Below the pieces are notes generated by a model. The model ran no database searches and was not told where the DNA came from. It saw nothing but the letters and a program-made list of their open reading frames with translations. From positions 48,769,385 to 48,833,384 of the forward strand of contig OZ021727.1 of NCBI GenBank assembly GCA_963978545.1: 64,000 nucleotides of DNA. The letters are read 5' to 3'. This DNA is from Linyphia triangularis. Taxonomy: Eukaryota; Arthropoda; Arachnida; Araneae; Linyphiidae. Below are positions 48,716 to 61,600 of this stretch, piece after piece; position 1 is the first letter of the stretch, and each line of letters begins with the position of its first letter. Position numbers and translations under genes: made by a program.

Positions 48716-49100
48716 CAAACACTACTAGTGCCGTTTTTAAGGACTAATCATTCCACTTATTATCATCCAATCGTTCTGAAATCTGACAAATACATTCGTT
48801 GTCTATGAGAATGCATTCTATCATGTTTTGGAGGATTATAACTCACTTGCTATCATCCAATCAAGTTTAAACTTGGTAGATAGACTGGTTGCGGATGACA
48901 ATGCATTCAATCAAATTTTGGGGCAAGAAAAGCTAGTCCATGGTGCAAAATAGATGTTTTTATTCGTGTTGCTCAAACATTATGAAAAGTCGATCTGAGT
49001 TCAAAATCATTTAAATAAGTTGCAATTGCACACATAAATTGTTAATGCATAAACAGGATGTATAATAAAAACTTTGTTTATGTGGGTTTACTAGACAATA

Positions 49101-52100
49101 GCATTTCCCGGAGTATAATTTTCAATTTAACATAAAAATTCAATAGAAATGGAAAAACATTTTTGTCGGTTTCTTTATATTAAGAAACTCATTTTTCAAC
49201 TCTATATTATCCAGCATACGTTATTTTATAGACAATACCCAAAAAGTGCTTTTACATTTTAAGTTATTAGAAATTGTTTAAAATGATTACATTACGGTTA
49301 AACTATACTTTTATATAACCCATTGCAAGAAGAGTCTTCAATCTTCAAGAAGATGGCCCATCTTTAAGCTTTTTACAATGGAAATGGATATGTATTTTTA
49401 AGAATTTTTATATATACGTATTTTTACTTTAAGAATGGATACGTATTTTTAAGGATATATTTCAGGTAACCTTTGGTGGTAAATAATTTAATACACCAAC
49501 TTATTGACGTAATTTACTGAGTTTACGACATTCGCCGCGCCAAGGAGATTATTACACCCACCACCGCGTTGATCGAGATATTTGAGAACCTGCACTTTCT
49601 GAGAATCTTATCTAATGACTTTTTCCCGCGTTTGTCAAACACAAAGTGCATACATTCCTAACATCCGGCAGATTCAATGACTACTATTCATGTTTAAGAA
49701 AATTTTATCTCAAGCAATAAATCGAGCCTTCTTAACTTGACATGATTGGTGTCGGATTTCTGGTTTTTCATCGTCATGGAGGCTCGCCGAATAAAAACAG
49801 AAAAAAATATAAATGCGTCGACTTGGACGAGAAAAATACCCTCTCTAGTGACTTGGAGATTTTCACGGTTATAATATTTCAACTGTAATATTTCAACTGT
49901 CTGTTTCTTTTTATCTGCACTTCCGAAAATGGACAGTGTGTGTTGTGTATCAGATACTACTGAAAAAAATAATCATGTTACGCTGTGAAAATGTTGCTTA
50001 GGAAACGGAGGGCTCATTGCATTTGAAATATGACATCATTTTCTTTTTCTGGAGAACAGAAACACAGACTCATTTTCCCAGGGGCGGAATACTCGTCTTG
50101 CATACGAGAGATTTCTGAATAGAGCTCCGTCTGATGCACGCAGCCTCTCACGCACGCAGTTTCCATCGTCAATTGTTAGCTTGACTAGAGGTAATCTTAC
50201 TGAGGTTTTCCCAATCGGGATGCGAATTTGGGCGTTTCCCCTTGAAAGACCTCTTGAAATGCACCTCCTACTTCCACTAGACACGTGAATTGCTCTCAAT
50301 CACTTGGATCTCCTTCTAAAACGGCATTCCAGCACAGTATATTACACTCTTGCCCATTAAACGAACAAATACATAGCTCAATTTGATTTCTTGCAACTGA
50401 GTAATGTTTGCTTGTAATTTTTTGCTACTGGTAAATGAGGTACGCAAAAGTGTAAAATTCATTCCGAATTAGAGCTTTTTATTATTTTTTTATCTCTCCT
50501 GAAAACTTTGACAAGTTGGAGTTAACACTTTTCCACACTAAGCCTAAAATTCCACATTCCAGATTCCACATTACAGGGTAATCCTAATTAAAGTTCAACT
50601 CTCAAAAAGCTGTACAAAAAAACACTATTTCGAATGTCCTGGAATTTGATCATAATATATACTCGATGAAGTGAGAAAAGGTAAGGCTTAAGAAAACTAT
50701 TTCGGAAATTTTTTGTCAGGTCATGTCAAATTTTAGGTCATTCTGACAATTGTTTCCTTTTTTACAGCTTTTGAAAGCTTAATTTTAATAACAATCACAA
50801 AGTGATGATTATATTTAAAATTAAATTTTCGAAAAGCATAACTTCATAATCAAGGCATTTTTCATATGAAAAATCATAGCTTTCAAAAAGAAATGGTTCG
50901 GCATTAGAAAAAAAAAAGTAGTTTGATATATTTTTCTTCTTATGCAGTATCGTTTCTCGCTTCTTCGAGTACATACATGTTACATTTCATGTCATACTGA
51001 TTAGTGTTATTTTACAGCTTTTTGAAACTTGAACTTCAATGAAATTTAATTATGGACACCCTGTATTCCATTATAATTGAAAAGGTGAAACAAGCATGCG
51101 TGCTAGCCTTCTTGGTTACGCAATCAAAGTCTATTTTGCTATTAAAAATGTGAAATATTACAGACAGTAGCAGACCCAACACAACTGGGTAGCAACCAAG
51201 ATTTCTTGTTATTGAATAAATCGTTTGAAACAGTACAATTATGAATTCAAAAGAACAATAATGCCTTGTAATCTCATATGCCACAAATATAATAAAAATT
51301 AAGAGCCAAAGTTAGACCTTAAACAGCCAAAAAACAAATAAACAGTGTGCAATGGCTTTCTAACTTCTTATATTATTTTAAATTAAGTTTAAAAATTTTG
51401 ATGTTTCTACAATACATTTTTATAAATTTATTGATTTTGGTAATCTCATATGTATGTACTTCATAAGCATTTATTTCATATGCATATTTTATACAAAAAA
51501 AAAAAAAAAAAAAGATTCACAATGTCTTGGCTATGAAATTTAACAGCACAAAAACAAAGGAATGAAAATTCTTGACACACTCTATTTTTTGTAGAGATCA
51601 TTGGCGGGTCCAGCGAGAGGTGGAGGGGGCGATCACCCCCTCCGTTATTCAAGGACCGCTCACGTTTTAAAGTACGCTGCTCTCAGGCTTTGGTTGAAAT
51701 CAATTAAGATTTGACGAATCCGCACTGAACATTTTTAGTATAAATGCTCTCATCCCAAAAAATGGAGATAAAAAAGCCGAGGACGAAGCAAGACAACAGA
51801 GCAAATTATAGTTTGAAAATGTTTAATGTGTATATGTATTCGTTGTTATATTGTTCTTTCTATCATATTTAACAATAATTTATACTGAATCAAATTCTTG
51901 TAGACAACTAAAATTTACAGTCGTAAAGAGTTCCTTTGTACCAAGTTCACCTTTGTGTTCAAGAAGTACAAACACATCTCTAATTTTACTCATAACAAAT
52001 GGTTTAATTTAAAGTAAAAATTCAAAACAATCAAAGAAAAACTTCTAATATAAAAAGTTTCGGAAATATTTTAAATAAGCTTATGTACATTTTTTCCTCA

Positions 52101-52156
52101 AAAAATTAAGAATATACAATAGAAATTTTTTTAATATCTCACATATAAAGAAAGTG
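49101..52156. other. Intergenic, no supported gene
   Basis: Mostly AT-rich. About 49,490-50,330 is noticeably more GC-rich, with an 87-residue open frame on the minus strand (50299-50036, arginine-rich) of unknown nature. A C/G-rich patch at about 51,603-51,660 resembles a decayed repeat. I recognise nothing. Confidence 0.5.
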
Positions 52157-53148
52157 TCAATATTTAGGTGCAAGTCCTTTCGCATTTATAATGTCCTCCA
52201 AACGTTGTGGTCCCGATTAGATCAACTTTTTGGTGGTATCTGAAGATGTTTTACCCCATTATTCTTGCAACACTTTTTTTAAATGGGCTTTGTTTTTAAT
52301 TTGGCCCACATATTTTCTATGATATTGATGTCGGAATACTGTGGTAGTGTGTGTAACTGCTTTTTACAATGAAAAAGACACCACATTTTGACGTTGAGTG
52401 GCGTGCGTTTGAAGTCGTTGTGGTGCTGGAATATGAAATTTTTATCTAAACCCAAATTCTTAGCACTTTCATTTAGATTCATATGAAGTATATCCATGTA
52501 AACCAATTTGGTTCATAATGCCATTTATAAAACCTAAATTTCCTACCTCGGTTGAAGCCATACAATCCAAAACCATGATGGAGCCACAACCAAGTTCAAC
52601 TGAAGGACGTAATTTTTTTTGGATCCAAAGCGGTATCGGGCTTTCTCCATACGAGGCGACGGCCGTTAATACCGAAAATGTAGAATTTTCATTCATCATT
52701 AAATATTACTTTCTCCCAAAAGTTATTTGTCTTCAATTGAAGAGTTTTTGCAAACTCCAAACGCCTTTTCAGATTTTGCAAGCTGACGAACGGTTTCTTC
52801 CTAACAACTCGATTTTTAAATCCAACTCGTCTAATTATATTTCCACAGTTTCAGCACTTACACTTCTGACAATGATTTAAGAACTTTCTTCAGCAAGTTT
52901 GAGTGCATTCATGATAAACCTAGATATCTTTCAACATTTTCCTTTTGTGATAACACTCAGAATTCCTTTCCTTTTTCTTCTACTTTTATTTTCAATCATT
53001 TCATCATTTTGAAATTTTCCAATTATTATCTGTTTACACGTATGGCTTCTTTTAACAATTTTAGCTATTTCAATAGAATTGTCCTTTTTAAAAATAATTT
53101 TAATTGGAATTTCCTTACAACAATACTGGTTTCTCTTCGAGGAACCAT
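52157..53148 (-). pseudogene. Tc1-like transposase, full-length but decayed
   Basis: Starts MVPRRETSIV and reads through broken frames: KPFVSLQNLKRRLEFAKTLQ, NNFWEKVIFNDE with a catalytic aspartate, GCGSIMVLDCMASTEVGNLG, FINGIMNQI, MDILHMNLNESAKNLGL, NFIFQHHNDFKRT (second aspartate block decayed), PQYSDINIIENMWAKLK with the final acidic residue, and PQRLEDIINAKGLAPKY before the stop at 52157. Order and length (about 330 codons) match Tc1 transposases, DDE/D enzymes that cut and paste at TA sites. At least five frameshifts or stops make it inactive. Possible terminal repeats (AATTAAGAATAYAC) lie near 52,100 and 53,515 but are weak. Confidence 0.88.
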
Positions 53149-56067
53149 TTTGTGTTTAAAAGTTTGAATTTAAATTCATCAAACAAATTTTATCAAAAAA
53201 AAAAATTATCGTTGAAAAGGTTAAGGATAAGAATACGCAAAATTACACTGAAATTGCAGCCAAATAGAAAATATTTAGGGGTAGTGAAACATATTTTTCC
53301 AAAGTGTATTCTCAATTTTTTTACTACAAAATTTGTCTAATAAAGTTTTAAAGCTGTATGATTAATATGATGTTTAATACATTATTATGTTTTTTGTTTA
53401 TATACGAAGTAAAATGTCCATAGTTTAACGCATCTGCAAAAAGTTTTGTTATAATTACATTTTTTGTGCATTATTCACCTTACAAAGTGCTAATTTGCTC
53501 AAAAAACGAAGTGTATTCTTAATTATTTGTGGAGTTTAGACTCTCTCCCCCCTCCAATATTTCTGTAAGTTAGAATACTATTTTTTTTATTAATTATTAT
53601 TTTTCTGTACTCATCTTTGTGACGTGAACTTGAAGTTGGATTAGAGATAAAGGTTCAAGGTTATTATCAACAGTAATCACTCTACAGGTTGACCTTCTGA
53701 CATGGGTCGCGAGGGAGGCATGTACAAATTTAACTTGGCAAAAAATTTCCAATGTAGTAGAAAACCATTTCTATTGTGTGTTATGCAGTAATTTGCAATT
53801 TTTTAGAGATTAAATAATTTAATAGCCATTTTTCATTTTATAATATTTGTTGTACCGATATTTTGAGCATCATAGTGCAAATCTTTAATGATAAGTAATA
53901 ATTTTGATTCCGATGATTTCTTAAATGGTATTTATACAAATATTACTTAAGTTGTAAAATATAGTTTAAACTGATTTTAAATTTATTTGGATTATGATTT
54001 TTCTTCTCCACTAAATAGAATGCATTCGATCTTTTTGACTTAGTTTTAAACTTTTGTCACAGAAAAAAAATAATATTATTACTTAATATTAACAGAATGG
54101 ATAGAGTTAATTATGAGTTTTGCAGTTTAAATTAGATTTCAATTACAAATACAATCACCATATTCATTTCTTATTAGTTTAATTTTAAATTGTCCATTTG
54201 GAAAAAAAAATGTATATAACTTTTTTATTTTTATGTTTTTGCGTTAGGAATGCATAAGAATGGGATGCAGTGCCATGACTATAATATTCTATCGTTAGAC
54301 TGAAATTATGATTTTTGTGAAATTAAAAATGCAAATAATTACTAGCTTCTTATTTTTTATTGCATTTCCCGCAAATTGTTAATTGCAGTGCAATACTTTC
54401 CAAAAAAAAAAAAATATCCATCAACTATTGATTGTATTGTTTGTATCAAGTTGTTTGGTTGAATTGAAGATTTCCTGGCACGAGTTATACGAATGCAGTA
54501 CTGTTGGAATATCATTAAATCAACAACCGGACATACAGTCAAAATGTTTAGGGGAAAATGCCTTCTAGGTGGACTTTAAAAGGTAAATTGCCTACATTTA
54601 CGTATCGATTTGGAGAAAACCTGAATTCAATAGCAGTTCAACAATCACCGTTTTTTGTCAACGAGATTGCAGATGATCCATGCATAGAATCCTTATAAAT
54701 CGAGTGTTGATTACTTATTGCAATTAAAAATTAAAATAATTTTATGAAATTCTTTCAAAAATATTTTCTTTTTAAACTATAAATTGTTTCTTAGAAAATA
54801 ACTAAGTAACATAAATACAACTTTTAAATAAGTCATTTAAGTTAAGCATAAATTTACCATGAAGGCAGTTTATTCCAGTGGCAAGTTCACTAGAGTCCTT
54901 CTGCTTGGTTTAGTTTTTCATGACGTAAAGGATGCATAAGAACCATAAATTTGGTACTTAAATCCTCCATATAGTATCGAACTACGGAAATCGCAGGAAA
55001 AAGAAAGTCTTTAAAATTATCTATTACAAAAGCATTTTTTTTATTTAGGGTATTTTTAAAAAGGCACTTAATATATTTACCCTGAACAGAATTCGCTCCT
55101 GAGTGCGCAATAGTAAGTTTGGTTTCACATACCCCCAGGCAACAATTTGAGGTTTTAACATTGCAGACAGCAATCACATTTGCTACTCCAGTTGCGTGTG
55201 CATCCAAGGACACCGCTGAACAGTTAAAAATGCTATCCAAATATACAGTGTTTCTTGCCTTTGCATCTCTACTAACGTTTCTTGTTTGGTATGTATTATT
55301 TAAAGTGTGTTTTAAAATATTGTCTTAAAAAGTACGTTTTACCTGTGTCATTCGAAGTTTTTGAAATTGAATTCCCTCTTGTAATTGTATAGTTTGTCAA
55401 ATGCAGATAATTCTATACTTATATTTATTATGTGAAAGTAATTTTTGACAACATCGAGCTATTTATACGGTAATAACTTGTAAAGTTTGTAATCTTTAAT
55501 TAATGTATGTGGTCTGACAGACCTCAAATCATTTTTTGAGTATGACCCAAGTGTTACCCTTGAGCCAGAAATATTAAATTAACCACAGTTACAGGTTACG
55601 GAAAATTTTAATTCATTTGAAAGACTTGTTACCTGTACTATAATCTGAAACATCTTTCATTTCCTTTAGTTTGATTATCTAGTTCTTTATTTTATCTAGT
55701 TCTTTAGTTTGATTATCTAGTTCCTTACCAAATAAATAAATCGAGAAAACTTAATCACGAAATAGGATTGCATGTACCACAGAAAAAAAATCTTTCGTGA
55801 TTGTTGTTATAATTTGTGTCGATTACAATTGTATTTTGTGCATTATTAACACATTGGTACTGTGTGATTGGACTTGTTACTTCACCTCCCCTTAAGATAT
55901 AATGGAACATTCAATTCCTCCGAACTTATCACTCCCCCCAGTCGACCGTATAAGACCGATATTTTTCGAGGCTAGTCCCTAATGTGCTAATTGTATGTTG
56001 TTCATCTGGGTCCCTTCCTCCACATACTCATACATGTATTAAAAGTTAAATTGTTATAATCAATCTA
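53149..56067. other. Intergenic, nothing firmly supported
   Basis: AT-rich. A 116-residue minus-strand frame (55240-54890) has no recognisable motif and no splice or start support; it is left as unassigned. A short TCTAGTTCTTTA-type direct repeat lies at about 55,675-55,730. Confidence 0.5.
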
Positions 56068-56100
56068 CAGTGGGTAAAAAAAAGTCTCCGTACGGAAGCC

Positions 56101-56238
56101 CCGCGAGGTTGCGGGTTCGAGTCCCTTGTTAGGCATGGGTGTTTGTAAATGTATGTTGGCTTGTATAATGACGAATGTTTCGGCGCATTATAGCCCTCGT
56201 GTTGCTGACGGCGCCAGATAATCTGAAAACAACCAACC
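56101..56238 (+). mobile_element. tRNA-derived SINE, copy 6 (5' truncated)
   Basis: Starts at CCGCGAGGTTGCGGGTTCGA, so it lacks the A-box half of the tRNA head, but it has a perfect 11-bp target duplication GTACGGAAGCC at 56090-56100 and 56239-56249. The truncation therefore happened during insertion. Confidence 0.95.
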
Positions 56239-57227
56239 GTACGGAAGCCAAAGTTACAAATAAATTGGAAATTATCCTAATCTTTTGCTTCATATCTTCA
56301 GTAACTAATGAAATATGTTTAATTTGATCTTTAAAATAAGTTTGTAATAAATGTCTGTTTTTACAAAACGCTGCAGTATTTAAATTGAAATATTTAGGAG
56401 ATGTTGCTAAGTGCCATGCAAAAAAAGTTTCCGTACGCCATATGAAAATTAATTCTGACGTATTCCACAAAAGACTTGCAGTAAATTTTCATAACTGAAG
56501 TGTACGCAAGTGTCATGAAGACATGATAGCAGCAATTGTTTAATTTTAGCTTGTTGCTGATCGTCTTAAAATGGAATTCCTAAATATATTCGTGAGTTGG
56601 TGATTCAGTTATGAAATGTTGGATTATCTATAAAAAAAGAAATCGGCGAAATCTTTAATGAATTGACCCCTCGGGGGCTCACATCTTGTGAGTACGGGCC
56701 TGGCAAACCCGAGGTACCCTAGCTGGGCCTAACATTTTCTTTTCTTTCTCTTTTTGTTAGGCCCTACCGTATGTACTGTTTTCTTGTTACTTTTGGTTCT
56801 GTTCATTCGTTTGATTCCGTATGTTTTTATAGGCTTTTCATCTCTGTTTTTCACTTCTATTTTGAGTTTAGTTTTTTGCTTAACTTTCTGGATTTAGTTT
56901 TTTGCTTATATTTTTGGATTTAGTTTTTTTAATTCTTTGGATTCATTTATATAATTTTGTTGGATTTTCCCAACCCACGTGTTTGCCGTGCGTGGCGTCC
57001 CGTAAGGGGGAGAATGGGATCCTGGGGTTACCTTGCGTAGGATTCCAATGGTTGGGTCCTCGCATGCGTGCCCTTTGGCCCAGGATTCACTGTAGACGGG
57101 TGGCAGGAGGTAGCCCCCTTCTGTCAATCGGCTGGCAGTGCAAATTCCATCTTCACTGCCTAGGGTTAGCATTGCGGTTAGGGTTGCCCTGCGGATCTAC
57201 AACTCGAAGCCGTAATGCTATATCTCG

Positions 57228-58508
57228 ATGCTATCCCTGAGATCCCAAGGGTCTCCCCTTGTTGGGCTCTGTGATGGGTGGGGACGCATCGAGATGAACA
57301 CTATATCTCTAAATATGGACACTTTACTTTCTTCTGGCGCGGGTGGAGCCTCGAATCCCCAAAACCAAACCAAACAACCTAAACGCACTTCTGACCAAAT
57401 AACTGAATCGCAGCAAACCCCGAAAAAACTCTCCACTAACCTTCCTGTATTTTTTATTGTTCAATCCGATGACCCTTCCTTCAAAACTAAATCTCCTTTT
57501 TTCATACAAAAAGCAATCCAAGGTGCAGTAGGAGAGGCCAAAAATATCAAGCGTCTTCGTTCTGGAGATCTCTTGATAGAAACGGCCACTCCTTTGCAGT
57601 CAAAATCCCTAATGTCACTCAAAACTCTTGCTACCATTCCTGTTAAAACTATGCCCCACAAAAGCCTTAACTACAGCCAAGGTGTTATCTCCGAAACGGA
57701 CCTACAATGTGTAGATGAAGCCGAGCTCGTCGCTGAACTTTCCAGTCAGGGCGTAGTGAAAGCTCATCGAATCACAATAAAACGTAACGGAGAAATACTG
57801 CCAACCAAACATATAATCCTAACTTTTGATTCCCCAGCTCTACCAACAACAATCAAAGCCGGTTATTTAAACTGTCGCATCCGCCTATATATCCCGAATC
57901 CGTTGCGCTGTTTCAAGTGTCAACGATTCGGGCATTCTAAAAACACTTGTAATAGGCCGGACACATGTGCTAAATGCGGAATTGCTGGCCATGCCGATCG
58001 GGATTGCACCGCAGATGCCCTTTGCGTTAACTGCAATGGTGCCCACCCTGCGTTTTCCCGGTCGTGCCCCGAATGGCAGCGAGAAAAGAAAATCCAAACC
58101 ATCAAAGCAGAAAGCAATGTGTCCTACGCCGAGGCAAAGGCAATGGTGCCGACTTTACCATCTAAAACCGGCCAAAAAACATACTCGGATGCACTTCAAC
58201 CCAAACCATCAAATAGCATTAGCGTTCAAACCAATCTGTCATATCCCTGTCAATTGCAAACCCCTAATACATCCAAATCCGTGTCCAAACCTAATACTAC
58301 AACTACCGCAATACAAACAAAGTTAGTCTGCATTAAAACTATTAAACCTCAACAAACCGAATCCCCTCTAGCTACAATAGCTAAACCTTTAACAAAATCT
58401 ACAAGTAAACCTGGGGAAGCCCTTAAACTTAAGGTGCATTCAAAAAACAAAAAAAATGCTGAACCTGAGAACAGTACATTACCCATAAAACAAAAACTAC
58501 TAAAATAA
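57228..58508 (+). CDS. LINE ORF1 protein (RNA-binding, CCHC)
   Basis: Open for 426 codons; the more likely start is the internal ATG at 57297 (MNTISLNMDTLLSSG), since residues before it are not ORF1-like. Residues about 228-290 carry three knuckles: CFKCQRFGHSKNTC, CAKCGIAGHADRDC and CVNCNGAHPAFSRSC. The preceding part is probably an RRM-like fold, as in other I/Jockey ORF1 proteins. ORF1 proteins coat the LINE RNA and chaperone target-primed reverse transcription. After the stop at 58508 another frame continues in coding style (SDSSSEEDAISGLSDSGEME ... INKS) to a stop at 58672, so a 1-base indel in the A-rich stretch near 58490 probably shortened the protein by about 55 residues. Confidence 0.9.
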   Translation: MLSLRSQGSPLVGLCDGWGRIEMNTISLNMDTLLSSGAGGASNPQNQTKQPKRTSDQITESQQTPKKLSTNLPVFFIVQSDDPSFKTKSPFFIQKAIQGAVGEAKNIKRLRSGDLLIETATPLQSKSLMSLKTLATIPVKTMPHKSLNYSQGVISETDLQCVDEAELVAELSSQGVVKAHRITIKRNGEILPTKHIILTFDSPALPTTIKAGYLNCRIRLYIPNPLRCFKCQRFGHSKNTCNRPDTCAKCGIAGHADRDCTADALCVNCNGAHPAFSRSCPEWQREKKIQTIKAESNVSYAEAKAMVPTLPSKTGQKTYSDALQPKPSNSISVQTNLSYPCQLQTPNTSKSVSKPNTTTTAIQTKLVCIKTIKPQQTESPLATIAKPLTKSTSKPGEALKLKVHSKNKKNAEPENSTLPIKQKLLK

Positions 58509-58665
58509 AATCAATACATCCTACTAAATCAGATTCCTCATCGGAAGAAGATGCCATTTCCGGGCTATCTGATTCCGGTGAAATGGAGGTAGAGTTGGGG
58601 CTGGAGAATCCTATTCATCTTCAACCTAGGAGCAAGTCGAAAGAAAGGCGGACTGATATTAATAA

Positions 58666-61600
58666 ATCTTAAAATTCAGTCTCCTTTCTTGGAATTGTCG
58701 CGGTTTCCACCACAATTCGGTAGACATCAAACATCTAGTTGATGAACATAAACCTGTTTGTATCTGTTTGCAAGAGACGCTCTTGAAGCCTTTTCAGAGC
58801 TCTCTTGTTAGGGGATATAGTCCTCTCCGGAAGGACTATGTCAGCGGCGACAGAGCTAGCGGTGGTGTCGCTATATTTACATCAAATGGCAATCCATCCA
58901 CCCCGCTAACGCTTTCGACCAACCTTCAAGCTGTTGCTGTCAGAGTCGCCATACACAATCAATTAATTACTGTGTGTTCCGTTTACCTCCCCCCTAATCT
59001 TACTATCAGACAAGCAGATTTAAACAGGCTTTGTGGACAGCTTCCTCCCCCTTTTATTATAATGGGGGACTTTAATGGCCACAATCCTCTTTGGGGTAGC
59101 CCAGACATCAATAACCGTGGAAGGCAGATCGAGAAGTTAATCACAGACCAACATCTCTGTATATTTAACAATGGGCAACATACATACTTCCACGCCCCAT
59201 CGAGGACTTTTCATGCCATCGATCTCGCCCTGTGTTCACCATCTCTTTTTTCTGATTGGACGTTTTTTGTGGAAAATGATCCTTTCCACAGTGATCATTT
59301 TCCTGTGGTCCTGAACTACCAAGGAAGGTTAAATACTCCTCTAATCCGCCAACCCCGATTCATCATCGAACGGGAGGATTGGGACATGTTTTCTTCTACC
59401 GTTTCTCTTTCTGACGAGATGGTGGACCAGGATGACATCGATGTAGCTGTGCAATCTGTCACCAACGCCATTATTGAAGCTGCGCACCTTGCCATACCTG
59501 TGTCATCAACAAAACTACCGAAACAATCCAAACCGTGGTGGAACCAAAACTGTAGACTTGCTCATAGGAAGCAAAAAAAATTGTGGGGTATTTTTCGTAG
59601 GTACCCCACTACGACAAATCTTGTCAATTTTAAACGGGCACGAGCTGAGGCGCGTCAGATCCGCCGCCGAAGCCAGAGGGATTCTTGGAGGAAGTATGTT
59701 AGCAGCATAACTTCCTCAACGTCTTCCAAGAGGGTCTGGAACAAGGTCAATAAGATCAAGGGCCGTTATCCCAATTATTCTATCTCCATCTTAGAGAACC
59801 ATCTGGGAACTGTTTCAGACCCGAAGGATATTGCCAATACTCTTGCCGATGCATTTGCCAAGGTATCGAGCAATTCCAATTATAAAGAGCCGTTCGCATC
59901 ATATAAGCTTCGAGCTGAGAGAACAAAGTTAAATTTCACTTCTACCTCCTCGGAAGAATATAATTCCGATTTTACTTTGGCTGAGTTGATGCAAGCTTTA
60001 TCTGGTTCCAACAATTCTGCTGTTGGGCCAGACAATATACATTATACAATGCTTAAACATCTCCAGCCACTCCAGCTCAAGCTTATATTGAAATTGTTTA
60101 ACCGCATTTGGCGAGAAAATTCTTTTCCGTCCAACTGGCAACGAGCTCTTATAATACCAATTGTGAAACCTGGTAAAGACCCCAAGAATCCCTCAAGCTA
60201 CCGCCCAATTGCATTAACTAGTTGTTTTTGTAAACTCCTTGAGAAACTAGTTAATGCACGTCTTTTATTCTATCTTGAATCCAATAATAGTCTGTCTCGG
60301 TTCCAGAGTGGTTTTCGTCGTGGACGAAGCACTATTGACAACTTGCTCCTCCTGGAAACTTCAATTCGGGAGGCTTTTGTCAAGCGGAACCATTTGGTAT
60401 CTGTATTCTTTGACATGGAGAAAGCCTATGATCGTACTTGGAGATATGATATACTCAAGGACCTACACGATTTAGGTCTGCGAGGAAACTTACCATCATT
60501 TATTGAAAACTTCTTGAAACGGAGAATCTTCCAAGTACGAGTCAACTCGATTCTATCTGATGAGTTCATACAAGAACAAGGTGTCCCCCAGGGAAGTGTG
60601 TTGAGTTGCGCACTATTCATCATCAAAGTCAACAGCCTTTTGACCTGTCTTCCTCCAGCAGTGTCAGGCACGTTGTTTGTTGATGACTTCCAGATGTCAT
60701 GCGCCTCAACCAATATGTCAACCATAGAGAGACAACTTCATCTCGCTATCAGGAGAGTCACGGACTGGGCTAATAAGAATGGGTTTACTTTTTCCGCTGA
60801 AAAAACCGTAGCCATGCACTTCTGCAGGAAACGTGAGCTTCACCATGATCCAGAAATATTTTTAAATGGTGTGCAAATACCCATAGTCAAAGAGACTAAA
60901 TTTCTGGGTGTAATATTTGACTCCAAGCTCACTTTCCTGCCCCATATTAAATATCTGAAGCTGAAGTGCAATAAAGTCCTGAATCTCCTGAAAGTTCTCT
61001 CTAACACTTCCTGGGGAGCTGACACAACCTCCATGTTAAAGATATACAGGTGCCTGGTCCGTTCCATACTTGACTACGGCTCGGTGGTGTACGGATCAGC
61101 CAGAAAATCGGCTCTAATGCTCCTGGATCCTGTTCACCATTCAGGTCTCAGGATCGCATCAGGAGCATTTAGTACATCACCGGTGCAAAGTTTATACGTG
61201 CTTTGTCTGGAAGCCTCTCTGGGACTGAGACGGGACAAACTTTCTTTAAAGTTCTATTTTAAAGTAAAATATCATCCTTCTCATCCTCTTTTAGAACATA
61301 TTTTTAACCCTCTTTATCATCGACTTTTTAACGCACGTCCATCATGCATTCCATCATTTGCATTAAGAATTCGCTCCATCCTTTCATCTCATAACATTGA
61401 TGATTTTAGGGTCCGCCCCATTTCATTTTCCATTCCACCCTGGCATCACCATCAAATCATCGTTCTTAATATTTTTAGCAATTTTAAGAAAAGCTGCACA
61501 CCAGACATCATTTTTACAAATTTATTTTATTATCATAGAAATTCTTTTTCCAATTTTAAGGCAATTTATACGGATGGGTCAAAGAGCCAGGGGCATGTTG

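Larger units (their letters stand above)
37860..49100. repeat. Old tandem duplication, copy B
   Basis: Counterpart of 8690-27900, carrying IR-B exons 1-4 and upstream DNA. It lacks most copy A insertions and so preserves empty sites (39019-39026, 45038-45039, about 47026). It has its own insertions near 38,070-38,430, about 40,440-40,900 (starting ACTGGTCATCAAAGTTAAAG, which looks like a Tc1/mariner end), 44,695-44,785 and 47,820-48,740. Confidence 0.88.

Noticed and set aside
52518..52880. Plus-strand 120-residue frame
   Set aside because: It is the shadow of the minus-strand Tc1 transposase, whose motifs read in order on the other strand.
54890..55240. Minus-strand 116-residue frame as a gene
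   Set aside because: No recognisable motif, no flanking splice or promoter evidence and no partner exons; length is compatible with chance.
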